Below are positions 33,204 through 43,266 of a stretch of 64,000 nucleotides of DNA, piece after piece. The notes beneath the pieces are model-generated. The model saw only the letters and a program-made list of their open reading frames with translations. It made no database searches and was not told the DNA's origin. Source of the stretch: Bovifimicola sp050309585 (GTDB taxonomy: Bacteria; Bacillota; Clostridia; Lachnospirales; Lachnospiraceae); the NCBI GenBank assembly GCA_050309585.1, contig JBNRML010000077.1, positions 1-64,000 of the forward strand, in the 5' to 3' direction. Made by a program: the position numbers and the translations under genes. Within the stretch, counting starts at the first letter, position 1, and each line of letters opens with the position of its first letter.

Positions 33204-36200
33204 TTACTTAACTACTACTGTAACCTCATTACTAGCTACAACCACACCGTAACTGTCTTTTACATATACCGTGAAAATCTTTGTACCCGTTGAAGTCAAC
33301 GGCCCACTGTAACTTGAACTGCTCTTGAAATTAGTAAGTGCAATGCTCTGCCCTGTCTTTACATTTTTAATCACAAATTTGTATGTATATTTACCAGAGC
33401 CCGTTCCACCACTGGCTGCAGCCACAAGATTCACAGTCTGTCCCTTTGTGAGAGTCAACGTTGTATTACTATTGTTAACCTTCAAACTTCCCATAAGCTC
33501 CTGGTTAGAGACTACAACCGTCACGGAATTCGTAGCTACAATTGTTCCTTCAGCATCTTTAATGTTAACTGCAAATACTTTAACACCAAGACTTGAAATC
33601 TTTCCCGTGTACTCAGAATCTTTACTGTAGTCTTTGAGTATCATTTCTTTTCCGGTACTCATGTTTTTCATTACATATTGATAAGTGTAACCTCCTGCGC
33701 CACCTTTTGCTGTTGGCTTAAGTACCACTTCACCACCAACACCAAGGCTTATGGTTCCCGACTTATCATTAACCGTGAGACTTCCTTTTAAGACATTGCT
33801 AACTGTAACTGTCACAGAATTTGATGCCACAACAGCACCGGTACTGTCTTTTACATTTACCGTAAATATTTTATTGCCCATTGAAGTCAATGGACCTGTA
33901 AAGCTTTTGGCTGTACTGTAATTTTTCAGAACATAGGTTTTTCCCGTGCTTACATTTTTTATCAAATATTGATATGTATAGCTTCCGGAACCTCCTGTCG
34001 CTGATACGTCAAGCTTTACATTCTCACCTAAGTCCACCGTAATATTCTGAGAGCTTCCATTAACCTTGAGACTTCCCTTTAATGTGCTCTTTTCCACAAC
34101 CACAGTCACAGCATTGCTCGCTTCAACATTTCCCTGTGAATCTCTGACATTTACATAAAATACCTTAGTTCCTGCATTTACAAGTTTTGCATCATAGGAT
34201 GCAGAACTGCTGTAATCCTTGAGAACTATTGTCTGTCCGGAATTTACATTTTTCATTACATATTGATATTCATAAGGCGCACTTCCGTCTTTTGCAGATA
34301 CTGTAAGTTTTGCAGTTGCACCTTCTGTGGTATTCACAGTTCCTGTTCCACCATTTACCATAAGTGTTCCGGAAAGTGCTGCCGCATTTCCAACAACAAC
34401 CTTTATATCCTCACTTATTACAACTCTTCCTGTCTCATCTTCAGCTTTTATACAAAAGATTTTTTCGCCTTCAGATGTGAGTTTTCCGGTATAACTTGAA
34501 GCTCCTGAAAAATCTTTAAGGACCATTCTCTTACCAGTCTGTGGCACCGTCATAATATACTGATATTTTACATTGCCATTTCCACCAGTGATACCCGGTG
34601 TCAATGTGATTGACTGACCTACAGATGCCTTGGTTTTATCAACATTTGCAGTCACCTCAAACACAGTCTGTCCTGCAGTTGTAAATGAATAACGATTTTC
34701 AGCTGCATAAGTCTGGGCATAAGAGCCACTCTTTCCATAAATAACAAGATCAATTGATGTACCAGACATCAATTGCTGCTTAATCTCATTAACCGATTCC
34801 GAAACATATATCTTATTGACATTTCTGCAATTGTAAATACAGTCATTTACCACAGTTTGTGTTCCATCAGAAATCCATATGCTCAAAAGATTTGCACAAT
34901 TTTCAAAGGTTCGATACGGAAGACACTTTATCCCCTTAGAGAGGGTAACACTTCTCAAGTTATTGCAGCCGCTGAAGAAATGCTTCGCGATATATTGAAT
35001 TTCCTTTGACTCAATACTATCCGGCATAATGAGGTCAATCTTTCCTGTACCTGTATTTTTATATGATGTAATAAATATCTTATTCTTTAATATTGAGTAT
35101 GTATACTCTGCAGTGCCATCTGTGTATTTTTTATTTCTCTCATTAAAGTCAGATACCGAACCATAAGGTATGTTGTATGTGGCTGCAAAAGTAGCTGCAG
35201 GAGTATTGTCATCACAATATATAGCCAATATAGGACATTCATCAAATGCGTTATAGGTTATATTACTCACATTTCCAGGTATTTCCACTGCCTCGAGATT
35301 TGTACAGCCATAAAATGCACTTGAATATATGCATGTGACCGTGTCAGGAATAATCATGGTCTTAAGGGATGTACATCCACCAAATGCCACACTTCCAATA
35401 GTGGTAAATCCCTCCGGGAAATTCACTTTTTCCAATTTATCACATTTAGCAAACACAAATGCCGGAAGCGACGTCACATTGGCAGGCAATGTAATTTCCT
35501 TCAGGCCACTTTCCTCAAACACATACTCACCAATCTGAGTGATTGAATCCGGAAGTGTAATAGTTGATAATTTTTTACACTGTTTAAAAACTTCATCTCC
35601 AATAGTTCCAGGATTTCCTTCAAATGTCACGCTTTCCAAACTAGTACATCCCGAAAAAGCTCTACTGTCAAGACCTGTTACATTGGCCGGAATACTTATT
35701 GACTTAAGACCTGTACACCCTGAAAACACATCTACATTAATAAATTTCAATCTCGATGGAAGGACTATATTCTCCAGACTTGTACAACCCATAAAAGCCC
35801 TGGCACCAATTGTAAACACGGTGAAATTAATATCTACATTAGTTAATGAAGTGCAATTTTCAAATGCACTGGCCGCTATCTGTTTCACACTTACCGGCAA
35901 TGTAATTGATGTCAACGCTTCGTTTCCGTAGAATGCTGAGTTTTCAATAATCAGGATTGAATTCGGTACAACTGTATTTTTACAACCCGAAATCAATGAT
36001 GACGATACTAAATCTGTAACTTCAACTGTGGTCTTAATAATGGCATTGCAATTATCCCTGCTGTCATACGTCGTATTTGCACTGTCAACCGTCATTGTCT
36101 CAATGGCTGAACATGACGCAAAGGCCATTTTCCCAATAGATGAAACCTTAGCTGGAATATTTACCCCTTTAAGAGAAGAACATCCAAAAAAGGCTTCAAC

Positions 36201-37424
36201 ACCTATGGTAGTCAGTTTTTCAGGAAATACAAAATTTTCAATGGAAGTACAGTCCTTGAACGCCCTGGCACCTATAGTCGTAACATCACCATAAAAATTT
36301 ACACTTGTCAAAGACTCACAGCCCATAAACATTCCTTCTGGCACTTCAGATATCTTTGCAGGAAAACTAAAGCTCTTAAGTCCCTTACATCCGGCAAAAG
36401 CCCTCTCTCCTATCACACTTATGGTACTTGGCAATGTAATAGTCTGAATTGTCTCACACCCTGCAAATGCACCTTCTGCAATTTCGGTAACCGACAAATT
36501 ATCTATTTTCTGTGGCACGCTAACCACTGTGTCTTTCGTATTCTCAAAACCGACAATCTGGATATTTGTACCCAGGTTTTTATATGTATATGTGCTGTTT
36601 CCAACAACATATGTACTTTCAGGAATATCAGAAAAATCATATACATATTCCTTCAAAACTGTTTCGCCCTTCACCTTTTTTTCAAGCTGATCCCTCAACA
36701 ATACAAAATCAGGCAAACCAGCCACCAACGGTTTTTCACCATTCATTATTCCACAAATTTCCAGGTCATCCAGACAATTTGTGCTATTTAACATGGCAAC
36801 ATAATCCGTAACCGTAAGCTCTGCATACTCCTCAGGTGTCATAAATACTTCATCATCATCTGCTCCAACCCAGCTAATCTCATAATTGACACGCTTTCCC
36901 GATTCATCAAGAATCGCAATTCCATATGTTTTGGAGTCAAAATAAACTGTTGCAGTTTTTTCAGTCTGACCCAGTTCGACACGGATATTTGTCAAATCTC
37001 CCGTTGAATAATCTGTAACCTCCGCCTTATCCTGAGGCACACCCAGCAAAATTCTGCTATAGTCTTTATTAGAATATTCGTCAAACTGCGAAAGCGAAAA
37101 CCTGTGGTCTGATGCCTGTACACCATCCCCTGATGCTGGTACTGTAATCGTGGTCATGTAAACCCCGTCAATATCCGTGGCAACCAAAGCATTACTCGTA
37201 GAATTCGGCGACCATTCATCCGGTCTCATTCCACTTGAAATGGAAAACACATATTCTCCTTCCTCAACACTTCCTATAATAGTATCTCCACTTATACGTG
37301 CGAGGTCATTCTTTTCCACTGTAATCCCATTTTGCCCTTCATCGGCAAACATCGTGGCAGTGGTATTCATTACCATACACGCAAGTGTAACCACCGATAC
37401 TGCCTTTCTAAATTTTTTCACCAT
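33204..37424 (-). CDS. BspA-like LRR surface protein with five Ig-like YYY modules
   Basis: 1406 aa. Signal peptide (residues 1-28, ending MFADEG). Residues about 30-280 are unassigned. About 280-930 hold some twenty BspA-type leucine-rich repeats of the form IGERAFAGCKGLKSFSFPAK. From about 930 to the end are five modules of about 92 residues with the pattern YTYQYVMKNVSTGKTIVLK...GTKIFTVNVKDS...VASNSVTVVV, related to triple-tyrosine Ig-like folds. No LPXTG motif or C-terminal helix, so it is secreted or bound non-covalently. GAGGAGG RBS. The same modules recur in the two CHAP proteins. Adhesion is inferred. Confidence 0.85.
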   Translation of the reverse strand: MVKKFRKAVSVVTLACMVMNTTATMFADEGQNGITVEKNDLARISGDTIIGSVEEGEYVFSISSGMRPDEWSPNSTSNALVATDIDGVYMTTITVPASGDGVQASDHRFSLSQFDEYSNKDYSRILLGVPQDKAEVTDYSTGDLTNIRVELGQTEKTATVYFDSKTYGIAILDESGKRVNYEISWVGADDDEVFMTPEEYAELTVTDYVAMLNSTNCLDDLEICGIMNGEKPLVAGLPDFVLLRDQLEKKVKGETVLKEYVYDFSDIPESTYVVGNSTYTYKNLGTNIQIVGFENTKDTVVSVPQKIDNLSVTEIAEGAFAGCETIQTITLPSTISVIGERAFAGCKGLKSFSFPAKISEVPEGMFMGCESLTSVNFYGDVTTIGARAFKDCTSIENFVFPEKLTTIGVEAFFGCSSLKGVNIPAKVSSIGKMAFASCSAIETMTVDSANTTYDSRDNCNAIIKTTVEVTDLVSSSLISGCKNTVVPNSILIIENSAFYGNEALTSITLPVSVKQIAASAFENCTSLTNVDINFTVFTIGARAFMGCTSLENIVLPSRLKFINVDVFSGCTGLKSISIPANVTGLDSRAFSGCTSLESVTFEGNPGTIGDEVFKQCKKLSTITLPDSITQIGEYVFEESGLKEITLPANVTSLPAFVFAKCDKLEKVNFPEGFTTIGSVAFGGCTSLKTMIIPDTVTCIYSSAFYGCTNLEAVEIPGNVSNITYNAFDECPILAIYCDDNTPAATFAATYNIPYGSVSDFNERNKKYTDGTAEYTYSILKNKIFITSYKNTGTGKIDLIMPDSIESKEIQYIAKHFFSGCNNLRSVTLSKGIKCLPYRTFENCANLLSIWISDGTQTVVNDCIYNCRNVNKIYVSESVNEIKQQLMSGTSIDLVIYGKSGSYAQTYAAENRYSFTTAGQTVFEVTANVDKTKASVGQSITLTPGITGGNGNVKYQYIMTVPQTGKRMVLKDFSGASSYTGKLTSEGEKIFCIKAEDETGRVVISEDIKVVVGNAAALSGTLMVNGGTGTVNTTEGATAKLTVSAKDGSAPYEYQYVMKNVNSGQTIVLKDYSSSASYDAKLVNAGTKVFYVNVRDSQGNVEASNAVTVVVEKSTLKGSLKVNGSSQNITVDLGENVKLDVSATGGSGSYTYQYLIKNVSTGKTYVLKNYSTAKSFTGPLTSMGNKIFTVNVKDSTGAVVASNSVTVTVSNVLKGSLTVNDKSGTISLGVGGEVVLKPTAKGGAGGYTYQYVMKNMSTGKEMILKDYSKDSEYTGKISSLGVKVFAVNIKDAEGTIVATNSVTVVVSNQELMGSLKVNNSNTTLTLTKGQTVNLVAAASGGTGSGKYTYKFVIKNVKTGQSIALTNFKSSSSYSGPLTSTGTKIFTVYVKDSYGVVVASNEVTVVVK

Positions 37425-37538
37425 CCTGTTTCCTCCTCAAATACATATTTACATTTTCAAACAAATTAACCTATGAAAATATTATATAAAATTCAACATA
37501 TTTTTTCAATTATTTAACTTTTAAAAAATGATACCTCG

Positions 37539-37587
37539 TTTTTTGTATTGTTTTTGTATTGTTTTTTGTATTGTTTTGTATTGTTTT
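37539..37587. repeat. Short tandem repeat GTATTG-T(4-6)
   Basis: Four GTATTG units separated by T-runs of four to six, upstream of the LRR-protein gene. Variable T-runs could alter promoter spacing by slippage, but no promoter boxes were identified here. The run 37425-37538 is AT-rich with nothing else I can name. Confidence 0.7.
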
Positions 37588-37628
37588 CACCTTGATACGC
37601 TTAGACTTTTAGGGTTTGTGCATCCTGG

Positions 37629-37757
37629 CGTATGTTCCTGGCACAAGGCATTGAAGAATAAATTTAGGAACTAGGTGTACTTTCCTGGCATAAGAAATTG
37701 AGGAAGAAATTTAGGAACTAGGTATACGTTCCTGGCATAAGAAATTGAGGAAGAAAT
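37629..37757. repeat. 47-bp tandem repeat, three units
   Basis: The word TTCCTGGCAYAAG recurs at 37635, 37682 and 37729, exactly 47 bp apart, each followed by AATTTAGGAACTAGGT except in the last unit. Just left of it (37602-37622) the phrase CTTTTAGGGTTTGTGCA matches the arm of the palindrome at 46.1 kb. No ORF fits. Confidence 0.75.
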
Positions 37758-37790
37758 GGGGGATTTCTACCTTAATTGGCAAAAATATAA

Positions 37791-37987
37791 GATTTGGGTA
37801 GAGATAATAAGTGAATAATAGCCAAAGATAAGAATATTTTGAAGAAAATCCAAGAAAAATCTTTACCCAAATGAGAGTATTTTCAAGTTTGGGTAGAGAA
37901 AATGTCTTAGACTCTATAAAAAAAGCAAGAAAACAGAGAAATTTCTCTACCCAAAAATAATAAATATTTGATTTGGGTAGAGAAAAA
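37791..37987. repeat. Alternating inverted copies of TTTGGGTAGAGAAA
   Basis: Five copies with alternating orientation: 37792 (+), 37861 (-), 37887 (+), 37942 (-), 37970 (+). Neighbouring copies can pair as 14-bp stems in mutually exclusive ways. Located just after the stop codon of the zinc-ribbon gene, so it may act as a transcript end or attenuator. Confidence 0.65.
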
Positions 37988-38008
37988 GCTGTCCCCTTAT
38001 GATTTCTA

Positions 38009-38881
38009 TTACCTGTACTGTCCATTAAAATATCTTCTTGGTTTTCGAGGATTAATACATATCTTAATAAATCCCATAATAAAAAATACAAACTGCATAA
38101 CCATTACCAGCACCAAGCCCACATCCATTTTTCCGATCAGCCCCGCTTCCTCTTCCATATATGAACTCCAAATAATAAATGAAAAAAATATTATTACATT
38201 GTTTATGATTGACGAAATAACCATAATAACCCCACCGGACAAGCTGTATGGAATCCATATGAGACCAACTTCTATTAGTGTAAATATGATTGCACTTATT
38301 AAAAACACCTGCACTCCATCCCTTATATCAGAAAATATTTCAGAAACATACATATATCCCAAATAACTATAGTAGTTATCACTGTCATCCGTATCCATTA
38401 GTTCTTCGTAGTTCAAAGAAAGACCATCACTTCTCTCTAAACGATCTGAATCAACACAAACTCTCACAAGCGGAACACAGAACAAAATAACAAACGAGAT
38501 AAAAAACAACATAACCACAATGCTGTTAAATATTGGATTTATACTGCTCACATATGTATTTTTTTTATTATTTCCCAGTGCATTATAGTTTCCCGGCGGC
38601 GGACAGTTTCCCGGCGGTGGATAGTTTCCCGGCGGCGCACAGTTACCCGGCACAAAATTGTTACCCGTTGGTGGATAGTTTCCCGGCGCAAAATTGTTAC
38701 CCGGCGGCGGATAGTTTTTTCCTCCTCCCAAACTTTCCTGATTATTTACTCTGTTTTGCCAATTATCAATGTCGTTTCCAGTTCGGATAATAGGAGATGA
38801 TTCCACAACACCTTTTCCACAGACATCGCACACATCCACATTATCTTCTAGCTTCTTACCACAAAACTTACAGAATTTCAT
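38009..38881 (-). CDS. Zinc-ribbon four-helix membrane protein (paralogue 1)
   Basis: 290 aa from the ATG at 38881 (AGGAGG eight nt upstream). N-terminal zinc ribbon CKFCGKKL...CDVCGK, a linker of PPG/PPPGN tandem repeats (about residues 60-100), then four membrane helices with an acidic loop after the first (LNYEELMDTDDSDN). Shared features with the genes at 38906 and 46462 are a conserved PLV after helix 1, WIP..SGG near helix 3, and a Q-rich last helix followed by IKI. Last gene of the CHAP operon. Function is unknown; an immunity or accessory membrane role is possible. Confidence 0.7.
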   Translation of the reverse strand: MKFCKFCGKKLEDNVDVCDVCGKGVVESSPIIRTGNDIDNWQNRVNNQESLGGGKNYPPPGNNFAPGNYPPTGNNFVPGNCAPPGNYPPPGNCPPPGNYNALGNNKKNTYVSSINPIFNSIVVMLFFISFVILFCVPLVRVCVDSDRLERSDGLSLNYEELMDTDDSDNYYSYLGYMYVSEIFSDIRDGVQVFLISAIIFTLIEVGLIWIPYSLSGGVIMVISSIINNVIIFFSFIIWSSYMEEEAGLIGKMDVGLVLVMVMQFVFFIMGFIKICINPRKPRRYFNGQYR

Positions 38882-38905
38882 TGCCAAATCCTCCTACCCC
38901 GTATT

Positions 38906-39781
38906 CTATCGTGCTTTACCCTTATAATGTCTTCCCCTGGTTTTGATCAGGCTGTCCGTAATAAATATTTTTATTATTCCCATAATTATCATCACAATTT
39001 GAACGATAATAAAAATTATTAGTCCGTCGCCATTCTCAATTGCCAAATCAAATTCTCTTAGTTGCTTAGTCCACTGAGCTTTTGAACTGATAATGAATAT
39101 GAGATTTACCACTGAACTTATCATTAAAATCCATCCACCACTTCTGCTACGTGGAATCCAGATACATATGAAAACAATTAATGTGGACATTATAAATAAA
39201 AAATTTAATACTCCAACATCGTCTCTGACTTCCTCAAGTAATGAATCCAAACCAAATGCTGCATCAAAATATGTCATAATTGTATTTACATCATCGAAGC
39301 CAAAATCAAAATATTCATCATCCTCAAAATCTTCTGTCTCCATCAAATCATCATAATTCAATTCAATTGAAAAGTGTTCCGAATTATAGTTTCTGGTGTT
39401 TCCGCTTATCTTCACCAGAGGATCAATGCGAAACACCAAAAACGTGAATATAAACATTATGATAAAAATAAAATTAAATATCCAGTTTATTCCTGTCCCT
39501 GATTTCTTAACATTATTCGGGTCGTAGTTTTTAATATATGAGTACTCCCCGTTTTGAGACGTATTATTAATATTATTAATGCTTTTATTATCCCCATTTG
39601 GTGTTCTGTTGTAATTCTTTATATATGAATATTCTTCCTGTTTTTGAACTATGTCCTGTCCATTATGCGGACTACTTTTCGGTTTCATAACAGGAGACGG
39701 CTCTAAAATCCTTGTACCACAATTGTCGCACACATCCGCGTTATTCTCCAATTTCATGCCGCAAAACTCACAAAATTTCAT
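38906..39781 (-). CDS. Zinc-ribbon four-helix membrane protein (paralogue 2)
   Basis: 291 aa. Zinc ribbon CEFCGMKL...CDNCGT at the N-terminus, Asn/Ser-rich linker with two YSYIKNY repeats, then helices at about 115-135, 205-222, 230-250 and 265-285. The loop after helix 1 is very acidic (METEDFEDDEYFDF). Homologous to the next gene, 24 nt downstream. Starts 17 nt after the CHAP-lectin gene with GGAGGATCTGCC, so it is co-transcribed with it. No named function. Confidence 0.7.
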   Translation of the reverse strand: MKFCEFCGMKLENNADVCDNCGTRILEPSPVMKPKSSPHNGQDIVQKQEEYSYIKNYNRTPNGDNKSINNINNTSQNGEYSYIKNYDPNNVKKSGTGINWIFNFIFIIMFIFTFLVFRIDPLVKISGNTRNYNSEHFSIELNYDDLMETEDFEDDEYFDFGFDDVNTIMTYFDAAFGLDSLLEEVRDDVGVLNFLFIMSTLIVFICIWIPRSRSGGWILMISSVVNLIFIISSKAQWTKQLREFDLAIENGDGLIIFIIVQIVMIIMGIIKIFITDSLIKTRGRHYKGKAR

Positions 39782-39798
39782 TGGCAGATCCTCCTCGA

Positions 39799-42700
39799 TT
39801 ATTTTGCAATAAGTGTAACCTGATTACTGGTAGCCACATTTCCTTTGGAATCTTTTACATTGACTGTGAAAATTTTTGTTCCGACACTTTTTATAGGTGC
39901 CATATAGCTGGTGGCACTACTATAATCCTTAAGCACAATGCTCTGTCCTGTACTGACATTTTTCATCACATACTGATATGTATAACCCCCGTCTCCTCCA
40001 GTCGCAGCCGCAGAAAGAACAATGTTATTTCCCACGCTTGTATTCATCGTGCCTGTACCCCCATTTATTCTTAATGCAACTGTAAATTGTTTCACAACAT
40101 TTACAGTAACCACATTTGTCTGGACAACTACACCTCTTCCATCTTTTACATTAACATAAAATATCTTATCACCTTCAGAAGTTAACTTTCCTGTATAAGA
40201 CACATCACTACAGTAATCTTTGAGAATAACTATCTTTCCTGTACTCACAATCTTCATCACATACTGGTATTTGTATGCCCCATCGCCACCGGCCACAGTT
40301 GGTTTCAGTGTCACACTCTTACCCTGTGATACACTTATTGTTCCTGTTCCTCCATTTACCTTCAACACAGATGCAAGCTTATTAACTGCCACAACCCTGA
40401 CTTCATTACTTGTCACTACTGTACCTTTACTATCCTTAACATTTACAGTGAATATCTTCGTTCCCACACTGGTTATAAGACCAGTATAGCTTGTTGCACT
40501 ACTGTAATTCTTAAGAATAATACTCTGTCCTGTGCTGACATTTTTCATCACATACTGATATGTGTAGCCTCCCGTACCGCCACTGACACTCGGAGTGAGC
40601 ACAACATTCTTTCCTTTTTCTACATTAATAGTCCCTTTTAACCCATTAACCTTTAATGCAGCTGTTAATAATTTCTGCACTACAATGGTCTTTTCACCAC
40701 TCTTTACAACTGCACCCTTACTATCCTTAACGTTTACACTGAATACTTTTGTCCCACTCGTAGTCAGCCTTCCTGTATATACAGATTCGCTGCCATAATC
40801 TTTCAAAACAATGCTGGCTCCCGTACTCGGATTTCGCATTACAAACTGATATTGATATGTTCCGCTTCCTCCTTTCGCACTGGCACTCAGTTTTACTTCT
40901 GAGCCAACAATTGCGTCAGATGTCACTCTTAAATTCACACTAAGAGTTCTCTGTAATATGAAACCAAAGTCATTATTTATTACATTTTTACTCCACAAAC
41001 CATTTGATTTAGAAATTCCCTGATATGAGCTTCCGTTTGCAGCAATATAACAGGTCTTTGTTCCTGAATTCAGTAAGCTCAGCATATTACTATCTAAAGA
41101 GCCGATAGTTGCCAATTTTTTCGTCGAACCACTTAAATATGTATTAATTATTTCAGCCGGTACCGAATTGTCATATAATTCATAAGTTATTCCACTAATT
41201 GTCTTTGTTGTTTTTGGCTTGAGTGTATCTATTTCCAAAATGAATCCATTTACATTGTTATGAGCCCCTGCTGCGTCATTCCAAAGTCCATCGGCCGAAC
41301 GAATCCATGCATAGTTTTCTATGCAATTATTATCAGGTTGACCTGAATCCCAATAGGAATTTGAAGTACCATTTTCCACCTCGGTACCGTCGACCCATTT
41401 CCATTCTCCCTCGTTTTCTTCATCCGTTGCTCCAATATAATAATACCCTTTGGTAATCAACTGTTTTACGGCATCATTTTCACCATCAGAAGAAATTGTA
41501 ACCAGATGTCCTCCCATATTTTCGCACAAAACCTTTGCTGCTTTCCAACTGTACGGAGTATTAAACGACGCATAAACATGATTATTGTATTTAATTACTT
41601 TTTCCGGCGTCAAAGAAGGGGTTATGGCATTGTCCTTTTCAAAAATAAAACCTCTGTTATTTTCTTCACTACCTATCGGATAGTCATTCCACTCACCATT
41701 TTTTCCTATCTCCAATGCATCTTCATCGCCTGTATTATTTGGTTCTCCATCTCTCCAGTTTGTATAACTTATACTGGTTCCATCGACCCATTTCCACTCT
41801 CCCTCGTTTGCGGCATCTGTTCCCCCAAGATAATAATAATCCATTAACTTACCTGCCATTAATGACACTAAATAATTATTCTCATCTTCTGAAGAAATTA
41901 TTGCGAGATGTCCGCCCATATCTTCGGCTACTTGTTTTGACCCATTCCATATGTTATGTTCGTTATACAAAACATACAGATTTCCTTTATACACACCGGC
42001 CGCTTCCGATACATAAGGCTGCTGAATGGTATATTTCAGTTCATATACAGTTTGATTTCCCACTTTATCAAATGCATATATGTGGGTATTGTATACTCCA
42101 ACCTCCTTATTATGCATTGATTTTTTTACTCTGAATGTATACGTATCCCCGTTCTTTTTTCCTGAGTATGCCGGGTCCGTGTTCCATTTACCTGTCAAAT
42201 CATCTCTACCATTATATTCGGTCCAGGTCGGAAATTGTACTCTGTCCACTCCCAGATTATCTGTCACTTTACACTCAATGGTGAACCCGGTTGAGGATGC
42301 ATTTTTTACCTTCACATCACTTATCACTGGCTTTCCGGTATCAGCAGTAATATTTACGGTACCTCTTCCAAGCTCCACGTCATTTCCACCACCAACATTC
42401 AGTGCTATTACCACTACCTCCTGGCTTCCGTTCTTTGATGTGTATACAAAATCATCAAATCCATGATACTCACCAGGAACATTCTGGTACGCCTGATGCA
42501 CATCGGGCCTATATTTATCAGCTTTTTTAATTATATGTTCTTCTCCACCAATTACCACCTTTATGCTTAACTGGTTCCCATACTGGTCTTCATCAAATGC
42601 CCAGCCGCCGACATTAACCCCGCCTAAACCTCCGCTGACGGAATCCAAACATCCTTTTGGGTTGGTGCCATTTGTAAATGGAGGTCTTACTACTCCCCAA

Positions 42701-43176
42701 AAATTATACGTAGTATAATTATGATATACCCCAGCAGCCACAGAACCGTTCACAGATGAGTTAACCCAATTTTGGTCTATTGAATAAAAAGTATCTAAAT
42801 CTGCCGAAACAATAATTCCACAATGTCCATATGGATTACCATCCCAAGCACCCCAAACCGCTATATCTCCTGGCAAAGGCAAAAAATCCGGTGTGTTTTG
42901 TATTCTTTCCCATCCAGTCGGAAGTGCATACGTGATCAAATCACATGCATTCCCATCAACTGACACCCCCCATAAATCTGCCATATACGCCGCAACAAAA
43001 TCTTTACATTGTGCTCCGTGTATATTGTCTACATCAATCCACTGTCCTACCCTATCTTTTGCCCACTGTGCACCCTCTTCACGGGTTACAGCATAAGCAC
43101 TCACCTCTCCAAAAACAAAAAAAGTCATCATTGTAAACACCCATATTAGCAATGATTTTGGGATTATTTTCTTCAT
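39799..43176 (-). CDS. Secreted CHAP amidase with GBS Bsp-like, two C-type lectin and four YYY modules
   Basis: 1125 aa. Signal peptide 1-28 (VSAYA). CHAP domain about 30-165 with Cys57 (QCKDF), His118 (GHCGI) and the DQNW segment at 134-137, so it is probably an active peptidoglycan amidase or endopeptidase. About 280-385 is a GBS Bsp-like fold. Two C-type lectin domains follow (about 395-530 and 530-660), one with the mannose-type EPN motif and WND, the other with the galactose-type QPD motif. Four Ig-like YYY modules end the protein. There is no anchor. The mix of hydrolase and lectins suggests a secreted lysin aimed at glycan-bearing targets. Second gene of the operon led by the 46029 gene. 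Confidence 0.85.
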   Translation of the reverse strand: MKKIIPKSLLIWVFTMMTFFVFGEVSAYAVTREEGAQWAKDRVGQWIDVDNIHGAQCKDFVAAYMADLWGVSVDGNACDLITYALPTGWERIQNTPDFLPLPGDIAVWGAWDGNPYGHCGIIVSADLDTFYSIDQNWVNSSVNGSVAAGVYHNYTTYNFWGVVRPPFTNGTNPKGCLDSVSGGLGGVNVGGWAFDEDQYGNQLSIKVVIGGEEHIIKKADKYRPDVHQAYQNVPGEYHGFDDFVYTSKNGSQEVVVIALNVGGGNDVELGRGTVNITADTGKPVISDVKVKNASSTGFTIECKVTDNLGVDRVQFPTWTEYNGRDDLTGKWNTDPAYSGKKNGDTYTFRVKKSMHNKEVGVYNTHIYAFDKVGNQTVYELKYTIQQPYVSEAAGVYKGNLYVLYNEHNIWNGSKQVAEDMGGHLAIISSEDENNYLVSLMAGKLMDYYYLGGTDAANEGEWKWVDGTSISYTNWRDGEPNNTGDEDALEIGKNGEWNDYPIGSEENNRGFIFEKDNAITPSLTPEKVIKYNNHVYASFNTPYSWKAAKVLCENMGGHLVTISSDGENDAVKQLITKGYYYIGATDEENEGEWKWVDGTEVENGTSNSYWDSGQPDNNCIENYAWIRSADGLWNDAAGAHNNVNGFILEIDTLKPKTTKTISGITYELYDNSVPAEIINTYLSGSTKKLATIGSLDSNMLSLLNSGTKTCYIAANGSSYQGISKSNGLWSKNVINNDFGFILQRTLSVNLRVTSDAIVGSEVKLSASAKGGSGTYQYQFVMRNPSTGASIVLKDYGSESVYTGRLTTSGTKVFSVNVKDSKGAVVKSGEKTIVVQKLLTAALKVNGLKGTINVEKGKNVVLTPSVSGGTGGYTYQYVMKNVSTGQSIILKNYSSATSYTGLITSVGTKIFTVNVKDSKGTVVTSNEVRVVAVNKLASVLKVNGGTGTISVSQGKSVTLKPTVAGGDGAYKYQYVMKIVSTGKIVILKDYCSDVSYTGKLTSEGDKIFYVNVKDGRGVVVQTNVVTVNVVKQFTVALRINGGTGTMNTSVGNNIVLSAAATGGDGGYTYQYVMKNVSTGQSIVLKDYSSATSYMAPIKSVGTKIFTVNVKDSKGNVATSNQVTLIAK

Positions 43177-43266
43177 AACACATTCCTCCTAGTATCCAGA
43201 CATCCTATGTACAAAAGGGACCATATAGCCCCATTTATACATACCAACACTTGATATTAAACCAAA

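Noticed and set aside
37791..37987. Regularly recurring 14-mers resembling a CRISPR array
   Set aside because: Copies alternate in orientation, spacing is irregular (about 25-70 bp), repeats are too short, and no cas gene is present.
37711..38091. 126-codon ORF on the minus strand over the repeats
   Set aside because: It is made of the repeat words, lacks an RBS and overlaps the well-supported zinc-ribbon gene in another frame.
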